A stretch of DNA of 42,582 nucleotides from the NCBI GenBank assembly GCA_013215105.1, contig JABSPL010000194.1, positions 1-42,582 on the forward strand, read 5' to 3'. Made by a program: the position numbers and the translations under genes. This stretch comes from Flavobacteriaceae bacterium. GTDB taxonomy: Bacteria; Bacteroidota; Bacteroidia; Flavobacteriales; Flavobacteriaceae. This document shows positions 31,767 to 39,356 of the stretch, in pieces. Positions within the stretch are counted from its first letter, which is position 1. Every line of letters starts with the position of its first letter. Below the pieces are notes generated by a model. That model made no database searches. It was not told where the DNA came from and worked only from the letters and a program-made list of their open reading frames with translations.

Positions 31767-33383
31767 TTAAACTTGTAATACTCCCATATTAAATTTCTCT
31801 TTTATAGGATTATTATTAGCCATTTCTATACCCATACTTATCCATAGTCTAGTGTCTTTAGGGTCAATTATTCCATCGGTCCATAACCTAGCTGCTGCAT
31901 AATAAGGAGAAGTTTGTTGTTCGTAAGAAGTTTCTATTTTGTTAAGTAAATCTTTTTCTTCTTGCTCACTAAGAGCTGTTCCTTGCTTTTTTATTTTAGC
32001 TTTTTCTATTTGCAACAACACTTTTGCAGCTTGCTTCCCTCCCATTACGGCTAGTTTAGCTGTTGGCCAAGCTACTATCAGCCTAGGGTCAAACGCTTTC
32101 CCACACATAGCATAGTTACCTGCCCCAAAAGAGTTCCCTATTATTATTGTAAACTTAGGCACCACACTATTACTAAGAGCATTTACCATCTTAGCTCCAT
32201 CTTTTATTATACCTCCTTGTTCGCTTTTACTACCAACCATAAAGCCTGATACATCTTGTAAAAACACTAAAGGTATCTTTTTCTGATTACAATTAGCTAT
32301 GAAACGAGTAGCTTTATCGGAACTATCCGAATATATAACTCCTCCAAATTGCATTTCGCCTTTTCCATTTTTCACTACTTTACGTCTGTTAGCAACTACA
32401 CCTACTGCCCATCCGTCTATTCTTGCATATCCACAGAACAATGTTTTACCATAATCAGACTTATATTCTGTAATGCTATCTGCATCGACTATACCGTTTA
32501 GTATGTCTTTTATCTCATAAGGTTTAGTTCTGTCATTAGGTATTATATTCAATAACTCCTCAGTATTTGTAGCCGTTTCAACAGAGTCTATTCTGTTAAA
32601 ACCTGCTTTATCAGAATCACCTATTTTACCTATTATGTCTTTAATAGTATCTAAACATTCGCTATCCGTTTCGGTTTTATAGTCAATAACCCCTGACACT
32701 TCGCTGTGCATAGTAGCACCTCCAAGGCTTTCGTTATCGATACTTTCTCCTATAGCTGCTTTTACCAAATAACTACCAGCCAAAAATATAGACCCAGTTT
32801 TATTAACTATTAACGCCTCATCACTCATTATAGGTAAGTAAGCACCTCCTGCAACACAACTTCCCATAACGGCAGCTATTTGAGTTATACCCATGCTACT
32901 CATCTTGGCATTATTTCTGAAAATACGCCCAAAATGTTCTTTATCGGGAAATATTTCGTCTTGTAAAGGCAAATAAACTCCTGCACTATCGACCAAATAC
33001 ACTATAGGCAGCCTGTTTTCCATAGCTATTTCTTGGGCTCTTAAGTTTTTCTTCCCAGTAATAGGAAACCAAGCACCAGCCTTTACCGTAGGGTCGTTAG
33101 CCACAACTACACATTGCTTTCCTTCTATATACCCTATCTTTACAACAACTCCTCCACTTGGGCAACCACCGTGTTCTTGGTACATATTATCGCCTGCAAA
33201 AGCTCCTATTTCTATGCTTTCGCTTTCATTATCTAGCAAATAGTCTATTCTTTCTCTTGCTGAAAGCTTTCCTAACGATTTTTGTTTATCTAATCTTTTC
33301 TGACCACCTCCTAAGAATACTTTTAAAAGTTTGACTTTTAACTCACTCAAAAGAGTATTATTGTTTTCTGATTTTACTTGCAT
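31767..33383 (-). CDS. Acyl-CoA carboxylase beta subunit (carboxyltransferase)
   Basis: A 538-residue biotin-dependent carboxyltransferase. N- and C-terminal crotonase-like halves are both present: LGKLSARERIDYLLD, GGCPSGGVVVKIGYIEG, LVDSAGVYLPLQDEIFPD, and later FLQDVSGFMVGSKSEQGG, IIIGNSFGAGNYAMCGKAFD and AARLWTDGIIDPKDTR. The pattern is closest to methylcrotonyl-CoA carboxylase beta (leucine breakdown) or propionyl-CoA carboxylase beta. The biotin-carrying alpha subunit is not in the window, so the substrate is left open. It is divergent from the HxlR-YciI pair, with a palindromic operator in the shared promoter region. Confidence 0.92.
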   Translation of the reverse strand: MQVKSENNNTLLSELKVKLLKVFLGGGQKRLDKQKSLGKLSARERIDYLLDNESESIEIGAFAGDNMYQEHGGCPSGGVVVKIGYIEGKQCVVVANDPTVKAGAWFPITGKKNLRAQEIAMENRLPIVYLVDSAGVYLPLQDEIFPDKEHFGRIFRNNAKMSSMGITQIAAVMGSCVAGGAYLPIMSDEALIVNKTGSIFLAGSYLVKAAIGESIDNESLGGATMHSEVSGVIDYKTETDSECLDTIKDIIGKIGDSDKAGFNRIDSVETATNTEELLNIIPNDRTKPYEIKDILNGIVDADSITEYKSDYGKTLFCGYARIDGWAVGVVANRRKVVKNGKGEMQFGGVIYSDSSDKATRFIANCNQKKIPLVFLQDVSGFMVGSKSEQGGIIKDGAKMVNALSNSVVPKFTIIIGNSFGAGNYAMCGKAFDPRLIVAWPTAKLAVMGGKQAAKVLLQIEKAKIKKQGTALSEQEEKDLLNKIETSYEQQTSPYYAAARLWTDGIIDPKDTRLWISMGIEMANNNPIKEKFNMGVLQV

Positions 33384-33402
33384 TTTTAGAAATTATTTAC
33401 AG

Positions 33403-33410
33403 CAAATATA
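33403..33410 (-). promoter_or_regulatory. Putative -7 box (TATATTTG) of the carboxylase gene
   Basis: Plus-strand CAAATATA reads TATATTTG on the minus strand, 19 bp upstream of the ATG at 33383 and 45 bp from the palindrome. Confidence 0.5.
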
Positions 33411-33454
33411 AGTTCTTGTTTTTATAATAAGCATTAATATTCATTAAAAAATAC

Positions 33455-33495
33455 AACTACATTTTTTGTAGTTAACTACAAAAAATGTAGTTTTG
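33455..33495. promoter_or_regulatory. 38-bp perfect palindromic operator overlapping the hxlR -7 box
   Basis: AACTACATTTTTTGTAGTT (33455-33473) is followed at once by its exact reverse complement (33474-33492). Each half is itself a dyad, ACTACA-N5-TGTAGT, so two identical sites stand back to back. The right end overlaps TAGTTTTG (33488-33495), a TAnnTTTG box 18 bp before the HxlR ATG. This layout fits binding by HxlR dimers and autorepression. Confidence 0.75.
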
Positions 33496-33513
33496 TAAAA
33501 AACATAATAAAAC

Positions 33514-33843
33514 ATGAATACACCTATACCGGGAAAACCTGTCAGAGGATCTAAATCAGGGAAACCAATAATGGCTTTATTTGATTTGTTGGGTCGAAAT
33601 TGGTCTATGAATATACTTTGGCATCTCAAAGAAAGCCCAAAAACATTTAGTCAATTAGAAAAGATATGTGACCGAATATCTCCCACTACTTTAAACACAA
33701 GATTAAAGGAATTACAAGAAACTTTTATAATAGAAAAAAAAGAAGGATACAGGCTCACCTTTACAGGAGAAGAGCTATTTGTATTATTCAATCCAATAAG
33801 GGAATGGTCAGAAAAATGGTCAGGGAAATTTAATAAAAACTAA
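33514..33843 (+). CDS. HxlR family transcriptional regulator
   Basis: A 109-residue winged-helix regulator. The family core is seen in IMALFDLLGRNWSMNILWHL, KTFSQLEKICDRISPTTLNT, and RLKELQETFIIEKKEGYRLT, followed by LTFTGEELFVLFNPIREWSE. One Cys (residue 52) lies in the recognition region and could sense electrophiles or oxidants, as in some relatives; that is inference. It has a perfect palindromic site over its own promoter and is followed after 3 bp by a YciI-like gene. Confidence 0.92.
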   Translation: MNTPIPGKPVRGSKSGKPIMALFDLLGRNWSMNILWHLKESPKTFSQLEKICDRISPTTLNTRLKELQETFIIEKKEGYRLTFTGEELFVLFNPIREWSEKWSGKFNKN

Positions 33844-33846
33844 AAA

Positions 33847-34134
33847 ATGTATATAATAAATTTCAAATTCATTAAAGAAATAGAGGAGATAAATAAATTC
33901 ACAATAGCTCATAGAGAATATGTTTCTAAACAATATGACAAAGGGATATTCACAATAGGAGGACCTAAAAACCCTAGAGACGGAGGAATAGTTATAGCAG
34001 ATATAAATTCTAAGAAGAAGTTAATAGAAATACTAGAGGGAGACCCATTTATTGTTAATAAACTAGCTCAATATAGTTTAACAGAGTTCACACCCTTAAT
34101 GAGTACTAGTAAATTAGATTATTTACTCAAATAA
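33847..34134 (+). CDS. YciI family protein
   Basis: A 95-residue protein of the YCII-related ferredoxin-like family. The start MYIINFKFIKEIEEINKFTI, a conserved His in AHREYVSKQYDKGIFTIGGP, and GGIVIADINSKKKLIEILEGDPF fit the family, whose core has a His-Asp pair proposed as catalytic. Members are linked to dehalogenation or ring chemistry in a few cases; the substrate here is unknown. It is translated just 3 bp after the HxlR gene and is probably its regulatory target. Confidence 0.88.
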   Translation: MYIINFKFIKEIEEINKFTIAHREYVSKQYDKGIFTIGGPKNPRDGGIVIADINSKKKLIEILEGDPFIVNKLAQYSLTEFTPLMSTSKLDYLLK

Positions 34135-34224
34135 AAGTTGTTTCTAATTATTTTTTCAGTCTCACTAAACCATGACAAAAAGACAATATATATGACATTG
34201 TGACTTCCTAATCTTTATTGGCAA

Positions 34225-34232
34225 TACATTTG
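34225..34232 (+). promoter_or_regulatory. Putative -7 box (TACATTTG) of grpE
   Basis: TACATTTG fits TAnnTTTG and ends 34 bp before the grpE ATG. Confidence 0.45.
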
Positions 34233-34266
34233 CAATATATTTTAAAAAAAATTAGAACAAAAAATA

Positions 34267-34851
34267 ATGAGTAAAAAGAATAAAAACACCAAGGAAGATA
34301 TAAATATGGAAGAAACAACTGACAACACGACTACACAAGAAAAAGTAGAAACCAAAACTGAAGAAAAAGTAGAAGATAAAATTGAGGTAGAGGTAAAAGA
34401 AGAAGTTGTTGAAACTCCTGAAGAGATATTACAAAAAGAGAAGGATAAATATCTAAGACTTTTTGCTGAGTTCGAAAACTACAAAAAAAGAACTAGTAAA
34501 GAAAGAATAGAGCTTTTCAGAACAGCTGGTAAAGATGTTATAGTATCAATAATACCTGTTTTAGACGATTTGGAAAGAGGTTTATTAGAAATAAAAAAAG
34601 AAGGCAACGATAAAATATTACAGGGAGTTACTCTTATAAGTGACAAATTAAAGTCTATACTTACTTTGAAAGGTTTAGAGAAAATAGAAGTAAAAGCAGG
34701 AGACACTTTCGATGCCGAAATTCATGAAGCTATAACTCAAATACCTGCTCCTACTGAAGATATGAAAGGTAAAATAATAGACAATATAGAACAAGGCTAT
34801 AAGTTAGGTGACAAGATAATCCGTTTTCCTAAAGTAGTTATAGGTCAATAA
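34267..34851 (+). CDS. grpE: Nucleotide exchange factor GrpE
   Basis: GrpE releases ADP from DnaK in the heat-shock chaperone cycle. The 194-residue protein has a long acidic, low-complexity N-terminus (residues 1-60), a coiled-coil dimer helix, and the family core EKDKYLRLFAEFENYKKRTS, VIPVLDDLERG (seen as IIPVLDDLERGL), and the C-terminal beta part with FDAEIHEAITQIPAP and GYKLGDKIIRFPKVVIG. dnaJ follows after 127 bp on the same strand; dnaK is elsewhere. Confidence 0.96.
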   Translation: MSKKNKNTKEDINMEETTDNTTTQEKVETKTEEKVEDKIEVEVKEEVVETPEEILQKEKDKYLRLFAEFENYKKRTSKERIELFRTAGKDVIVSIIPVLDDLERGLLEIKKEGNDKILQGVTLISDKLKSILTLKGLEKIEVKAGDTFDAEIHEAITQIPAPTEDMKGKIIDNIEQGYKLGDKIIRFPKVVIGQ

Positions 34852-34873
34852 TATAATAGTATTTGTTTATGAC

Positions 34874-34958
34874 ACATTTATATTTAACAATCAATTGCAC
34901 TGTGTAGTTAGATAACTACATGGTTAATTGTGTTAAATATATAAATGTTATATACTTG
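34874..34958 (+). promoter_or_regulatory. Long imperfect hairpin and -7-like box ahead of dnaJ
   Basis: An outer arm at 34874-34897 pairs, with small gaps, with 34926-34948, and a perfect inner stem GTAGTT/AACTAC (34904-34919) closes it. Three bases later comes TATACTTG (34951-34958), close to TAnnTTTG. The structure may end grpE transcripts, sit as an operator upstream of a dnaJ promoter, or be a processing site. Confidence 0.5.
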
Positions 34959-34978
34959 CAATAAATAATAATAAACAG

Positions 34979-36085
34979 ATGAAAGAAGATTATTACGAAA
35001 CATTAGGGGTTAGCAAATCGGCTAATGCCAGCGAGATAAAAAAGGCATACAGAAAAAAAGCTGTACAATACCACCCTGACAAAAACCCTGACAACAAGCA
35101 GGCAGAAGAGAAATTTAAATCGGCTGCAGAGGCTTATGAAGTACTTAGCAATGACGAAAAAAAGGCTAAATACGATCGTTTTGGTCATCAGGCTTTCGAA
35201 GGTGGTGGCGGTGGTCGTCAACAATATTCTAATATGGACGATATCTTTAGTCAATTTGGAGATATTTTCGGAGGAGGATTTGGAGGCGGAGGCGGTAGAA
35301 GTAGAGGTCCTGCCAGAGTCAAAGGAAGTAATCTTCGTATAAAAATAAAACTTACTCTTAAAGAAATACTAGAAGGAGTTGAGAAAAAAGTAAGAGTAAA
35401 ACGTAAGAAACAAGCTAAAGGTGTTAGCTATACTACTTGTGGCACTTGTAATGGTCAAGGTCAAGTAAGTAAAGTGGTTAATACTATGCTAGGACAGATG
35501 CGTACAGCGGCAACCTGTGACAGATGTGGAGGAACAGGACAGTCAATATCGAGCAAACCTGCTGGCAGCGATGCTAACGGGCTTATTGTTGAGGAAGAAT
35601 TAGTGTCTATCAAAATACCTGCTGGAGTTGTTGACGGTATTCAGTTAAAAGTAACTGGTAAAGGTAACGATGCTCCTGGTAACAATTCTATACCTGGTGA
35701 TTTGTTAGTTCTTATTAGTGAAATAGAGCATGAAACTCTGAAAAGAGAAGGTGTTAACTTACATACCGATATATATATAAACTTTTCAGAAGCTGTATTA
35801 GGAGTTTCAAAAGAAGTAGATACTGCTAACGGAAAAGTAAAAATAAACATAGAAGAAGGAGTTCAATCGGGTAAAATATTACGATTGAGAGGTAAAGGAC
35901 TTCCTAGCTTGGAGAGTTATGGTAAAGGAGATTTATTAATACATATAAATGTATGGACTCCTCAGAGCTTATCTGAAGATCAGAAGTTATTTTTCTTAAA
36001 AGAAAGAGAAGATGAAAACTTTAGACCACAGCCTTCTAAACAGGAAAAATCTTTTTTTGACAAAGTAAAAGATATGTTCTCGTAA
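34979..36085 (+). CDS. dnaJ: Molecular chaperone DnaJ with shortened zinc domain
   Basis: DnaJ delivers unfolded proteins to DnaK and stimulates its ATPase. The 368-residue protein has a J domain with the HPD tripeptide ([20 protein letters not shown]), a Gly/Phe-rich linker (about residues 75-115), a zinc region, two C-terminal beta domains, and the usual end [10 protein letters not shown]. The zinc region has only two CxxCxGxG motifs (CGTCNGQG and CDRCGGTG), where E. coli DnaJ has four, so one zinc centre rather than two is expected. To my recollection this is the usual form in flavobacteria, not a local deletion. Confidence 0.96.
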   Translation: MKEDYYETLGVSKSANASEIKKAYRKKAVQYHPDKNPDNKQAEEKFKSAAEAYEVLSNDEKKAKYDRFGHQAFEGGGGGRQQYSNMDDIFSQFGDIFGGGFGGGGGRSRGPARVKGSNLRIKIKLTLKEILEGVEKKVRVKRKKQAKGVSYTTCGTCNGQGQVSKVVNTMLGQMRTAATCDRCGGTGQSISSKPAGSDANGLIVEEELVSIKIPAGVVDGIQLKVTGKGNDAPGNNSIPGDLLVLISEIEHETLKREGVNLHTDIYINFSEAVLGVSKEVDTANGKVKINIEEGVQSGKILRLRGKGLPSLESYGKGDLLIHINVWTPQSLSEDQKLFFLKEREDENFRPQPSKQEKSFFDKVKDMFS

Positions 36086-36141
36086 AAATTATTTTATACA
36101 GATATAAAGTATTACTTTTGCACTCAAGAAAAGTAAAAAAT

Positions 36142-36178
36142 ATAACCTCCAGACTTTTTTGAAATTTGGAGGTTTTAA
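36142..36178 (+). terminator. Hairpin between dnaJ and rnpB
   Basis: AACCTCCA (36144-36151) pairs with TGGAGGTT (36167-36174), followed by TTTT. It lies 57 bp past dnaJ and just ahead of the rnpB 5' end. A TACTTTTG box at 36113-36120 lies upstream of it, which is odd for a simple dnaJ terminator. Confidence 0.65.
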
Positions 36179-36185
36179 AATTAAT

Positions 36186-36502
36186 AAAATAGACCGTCTT
36201 ATCGCTTTTTATTTAGTTAGAAAGAGGAAAGTCCGGACACCATAGAGTAGCATAGCGGGTAACGCCCGTCGCCTTTGCTTTTGCAGAGATAGGACAAGTG
36301 CAACAGAAAGTATGTACAGGTAATGCTGTAGTGAAACCAGGTAAACTCTATGCGGTGAAATGCCATGTATATTGGAGTGTTAAGAGTTACTTCGCTCAAT
36401 TTCAAGGGGTAGGCAGATTGACCTTACGAGTAATTGTAAGGCTAGATAAATGATAAGAAATTGCTTAGGCAGTTACAGAATTCGGCTTATAGGTCTATTT
36501 TA
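36186..36502 (+). ncRNA. rnpB: RNase P RNA (rnpB)
   Basis: The catalytic RNA of RNase P, which trims tRNA 5' leaders. The universally conserved 5' core GAGGAAAGTCCGGAC lies at 36224-36238, and the 3' core ACAGAATTCGGCTTAT at 36475-36490. The ends pair as helix P1: AAAATAGACC (36186-36195) with GGTCTATTTT (36492-36501). Internal landmarks such as ATAGCGGGTAACGCCCG and AGTGCAACAGAAAG fit a type A-like bacterial RNA of about 315 nt. A T-rich tail after 36498 should terminate it. Exact ends are estimated from P1. No protein-coding frame here is credible. Confidence 0.95.
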
Positions 36503-36792
36503 TTTTTTTTATAATTATTTTACTTATATATTTAGATTAAACAGTCTAATACGACAGGTAATCAGCATATAACTCTTATACAAACACCTTAAAAATAATA
36601 CATTTTAAGACAACTGTTTTCCCTATTCAAGTATCAAAAAGAACCTCCAAGTATAACTATAGAACAACCCCCTAAATAAATACTTTATACATATTACATT
36701 TCGTTACATTAACACGTCGGTTCATTACATTCGTTTTTTTTAACATACATCTTCTCTATATATTTGCCTTAATAATCAAAAAAAGAAAATAG
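36503..36792 (+). promoter_or_regulatory. Intergenic promoter region of the solenoid/two-component cluster
   Basis: No gene is seen in this 290-bp gap. A TATATTTG -7 box at 36759-36766 ends 26 bp before the ATG at 36793. Upstream, TTACATTTCGTT (36694-36705) recurs as TTACATTCGTT (36725-36735), two near-identical direct repeats three helical turns apart. They lie about 40-80 bp before the expected transcription start, a layout known for LytTR activators. Binding by the cluster's own regulator is a guess. Confidence 0.4.
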
Positions 36793-38256
36793 ATGAAAGC
36801 ATTAATACAAAAACCGAATACTTTGACAATAATGATACTAACATTACTGTTGAGTACAACTAGTTTACTTAGTCAGAACAGCGTTACAGTAAGCAGTAGT
36901 AGTTACAATTTTTTCAGTAAAAGTAAAAATTCAGTTAATATAAAGAATTCTAATGGCAACTTCAATATAAAGCACGAAGGGGAAATAACTTTATCGGATG
37001 ATAATAAAGAGATAATATCTATATCTAATGGTGGGTTTATCGATATCAGGAAATCTTCTTTTGGTAGTTCGAGACGTATAAGGATAGAGTCTGACTCCTA
37101 CGGGAAATTGACCAAGACATATTATACAGGTATGTTTAGCGAAAAGGACTATAACCCCGAAGGTAAAGCTTGGCTTGCAGAAATACTTAGCTCTATAACT
37201 AGATCGACTACTATAGCCGCAGCTAGTAAGGTGAAGAATATATACAAAAAAGGAAAGTCTGATGGAGTACTTTCCGAGATAGAACAAATAGATAGTGACT
37301 ACGTAAAAGCAAAGTATTTCGAGTTGCTTTTGGAGTATAAAATGGATTCTGACAATATAGTAAAAGTAATAGTAGCAGTAGGTAACCAAATAGATTCTAA
37401 TTATTATTTGGAAAGTATATTAAGTAGCCGTTTGAGCACATTTACTATAAACGACATAACAACATCTGCGTATATTAATGCTATAGGCAATATGGATTCG
37501 TCTCATTATATAAGTGAGATATTAAAGAAAACAGTAGATAACAGTAATATTACCGACATACAAATGAGAAGCTTTCTAGATATATGTGGTAATATAGATT
37601 CTGATCATTATGTAAAGGAAATACTTTCGCAAGTTATAAGAAAAAGGACTATGAGTACAGCTAATTTGGATAAAATAATCAGTGTATCTGTAAACATAGA
37701 TTCGGATCATTACCTAACAGAGTTGATGCATAAAGTTATAGATAAAGATAAATTGACTGAACAAAACATAATTAAAATCATCAATCTATCTACTGACATA
37801 GACTCTAATCATTATAAAACGAAAGTATTAGAAGATATAATAGCTAGTAATAAATTATCGGACAGCACATACGATATCTTTATAGATGCAATATCTGACA
37901 TGGATTCGGGACATTATGTATCTGAAATTGTTATAAGTATGCTTAGAAAATCTAGCAACAAACTAAGTTATTTGGAAAAACTATTGAATACTGTAGTCAG
38001 AAATATGTCTTCGGATAACTATACTAGTAATATTTACAAAGCAATATCACGTAAAGATTTGAGTGAAAATCAATTGATATTGTTGCTAAACAACATGTCA
38101 TATATCGGTTCGGAATACTACCTTTCTAACTCATTGATATCTATTTCGAAGAAGGTAAAAAACTCTTCAGAGAAAGTAAAGTCTAAGTATAGAAACATAG
38201 TAAAGAATATAGACTCTAGCACTTACTACAAAAAGGCTATGACTGCTATTGACTAG
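36793..38256 (+). CDS. Exported solenoid protein with ten 34-residue DSxxY repeats
   Basis: A 487-residue protein with a signal peptide (about residues 1-28, ending TSLLSQ). Residues 30-125 form a beta-type domain (NFNIKHEGEITLSDDNKEII, FGSSRRIRIESDSYGKLTKT). From about residue 160 to the end there are ten units with period 33-35 residues, each marked by (I/M)DSxxY: at residues 166, 200, 234, 268, 302, 336, 370, 405, 438 and 473. Between the marks are paired amphipathic helices (e.g. HYVKEILSQVI), so an alpha-solenoid of TPR-like period is likely. No enzyme motif is seen. It stands 62 bp ahead of a LytS-type kinase and is followed by three signalling genes, so a periplasmic sensor or output role is plausible. 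Similar repeats exist, to my recollection, in other flavobacteria, unnamed. Confidence 0.82.
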   Translation: MKALIQKPNTLTIMILTLLLSTTSLLSQNSVTVSSSSYNFFSKSKNSVNIKNSNGNFNIKHEGEITLSDDNKEIISISNGGFIDIRKSSFGSSRRIRIESDSYGKLTKTYYTGMFSEKDYNPEGKAWLAEILSSITRSTTIAAASKVKNIYKKGKSDGVLSEIEQIDSDYVKAKYFELLLEYKMDSDNIVKVIVAVGNQIDSNYYLESILSSRLSTFTINDITTSAYINAIGNMDSSHYISEILKKTVDNSNITDIQMRSFLDICGNIDSDHYVKEILSQVIRKRTMSTANLDKIISVSVNIDSDHYLTELMHKVIDKDKLTEQNIIKIINLSTDIDSNHYKTKVLEDIIASNKLSDSTYDIFIDAISDMDSGHYVSEIVISMLRKSSNKLSYLEKLLNTVVRNMSSDNYTSNIYKAISRKDLSENQLILLLNNMSYIGSEYYLSNSLISISKKVKNSSEKVKSKYRNIVKNIDSSTYYKKAMTAID

Positions 38257-38283
38257 TCATTGTAATATATATAGCTAACAAAA

Positions 38284-38323
38284 AGCATCTAACAACTATA
38301 ATTAGTTATATTTGTTAGATGCT
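38284..38323 (+). promoter_or_regulatory. Perfect 12-bp inverted repeat covering the kinase start codon
   Basis: AGCATCTAACAA (38284-38295) is exactly complementary to TTGTTAGATGCT (38312-38323), with a 16-nt loop. The kinase ATG (38319-38321) lies in the 3' arm, and TATATTTG (38307-38314) partly overlaps it. There is no T-run. It may block translation on read-through mRNA, act as an operator, or weakly terminate the upstream gene. Confidence 0.55.
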
Positions 38324-39356
38324 ACTTTCAAAAACAAACATCGACATAGTGAAAAAACACATTCTTATAGTTTTTGTAGGGAGTATGATAGGTATTTTTA
38401 TAGCCTATTACCTTAATTACAACTACTCTTATAAAGGCTCTTGGCCTATAGCCTTATTAATATCGGGTATTTATGGAGCTACCATTGCTTATATCACCTA
38501 TTACACTTCTATTAAGTTAGACAAGACAATACCTTGGAAACATAAACTATCAGGGAGAATAACGGCGGGTATATTAATTAACTTTATTACAGTATATATA
38601 CCTATATACATAGGTATAATGCTTTATAACACATTAAATATAACTAATATAGAAACCAGTAAATTTCACAATAATTTATCTATAAAGCTATGTATTATTA
38701 TATTTATACTAACACTTATATATAACGTTTTGTATTTGGCTCTGTATTCATATTATAGCTACACTACTTTGCAAATAGAAACTATAAAACACGAAAACAG
38801 ACAAATAGACTTACAATTAAGAGCTTTAAAGTCTCAGTTGAGTCCACACTTTTTGTTCAACAACCTCAATACTATTTCTTCTCTTTCGTTTTTGGACGGC
38901 AAAAAAGCAGAAGCTTATATAAGAGACTTGTTCAACATATATTCATACACGTTAAACAGTTACGAATCTAAACTAGTAATATTGAGTCAAGAATTAGACT
39001 TTGTGAACTCATATTTAGAGCTTATACAAACCCGTTACGGAGAAGTTTTTGACTATACAATAGATATTCCCGAAGGTATAATGAGGAGTAAAATACCTCC
39101 ATTAACTCTGCAAATGCTAATAGAGAATGCCATAAAACACAATATGATGGATACTGAAAACCTTCTGAATATAGCTATATACACCAATAAAGGCTGTATT
39201 GTCATCAGAAATAATATAACCAAAACACCTAGCAAGGTTAGCTCTTTCAAAATAGGATTAAACAATATTGATTCCCGATACAAACTACTTACTGGCAAAG
39301 GTATAGATATAATACAAAACGACAACTTTACAGTCAAAATACCTTTAATACTATGA
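38319..39356 (+). CDS. LytS-type sensor histidine kinase
   Basis: A 345-residue membrane kinase. Four spans are predicted (about residues 14-32, 42-62, 81-103, 122-146), then the His_kinase domain with the phospho-acceptor His177 in LKSQLSPHFLFNNLNTISSL, and a HATPase with N-box LQMLIENAIKHNM (264-276) and a later Gly-containing segment FKIGLNNIDSRY. It has no separate periplasmic domain, so any signal must be sensed in the membrane or through a partner. The next gene overlaps its stop by 4 bp (ATGA). The start codon lies in a hairpin; a GTG at 38349 is a weaker alternative. Its partner is almost certainly the LytTR regulator downstream. Confidence 0.92.
   Translation: MLLSKTNIDIVKKHILIVFVGSMIGIFIAYYLNYNYSYKGSWPIALLISGIYGATIAYITYYTSIKLDKTIPWKHKLSGRITAGILINFITVYIPIYIGIMLYNTLNITNIETSKFHNNLSIKLCIIIFILTLIYNVLYLALYSYYSYTTLQIETIKHENRQIDLQLRALKSQLSPHFLFNNLNTISSLSFLDGKKAEAYIRDLFNIYSYTLNSYESKLVILSQELDFVNSYLELIQTRYGEVFDYTIDIPEGIMRSKIPPLTLQMLIENAIKHNMMDTENLLNIAIYTNKGCIVIRNNITKTPSKVSSFKIGLNNIDSRYKLLTGKGIDIIQNDNFTVKIPLIL

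Noticed and set aside
34979-36085. Possible deletion of two zinc motifs from DnaJ
   Set aside because: The two-motif form appears to be usual for flavobacterial DnaJ, so it is noted in the annotation but not counted as an anomaly.
36217-36405. 62-codon minus-strand frame
   Set aside because: Falls wholly inside the RNase P RNA gene.
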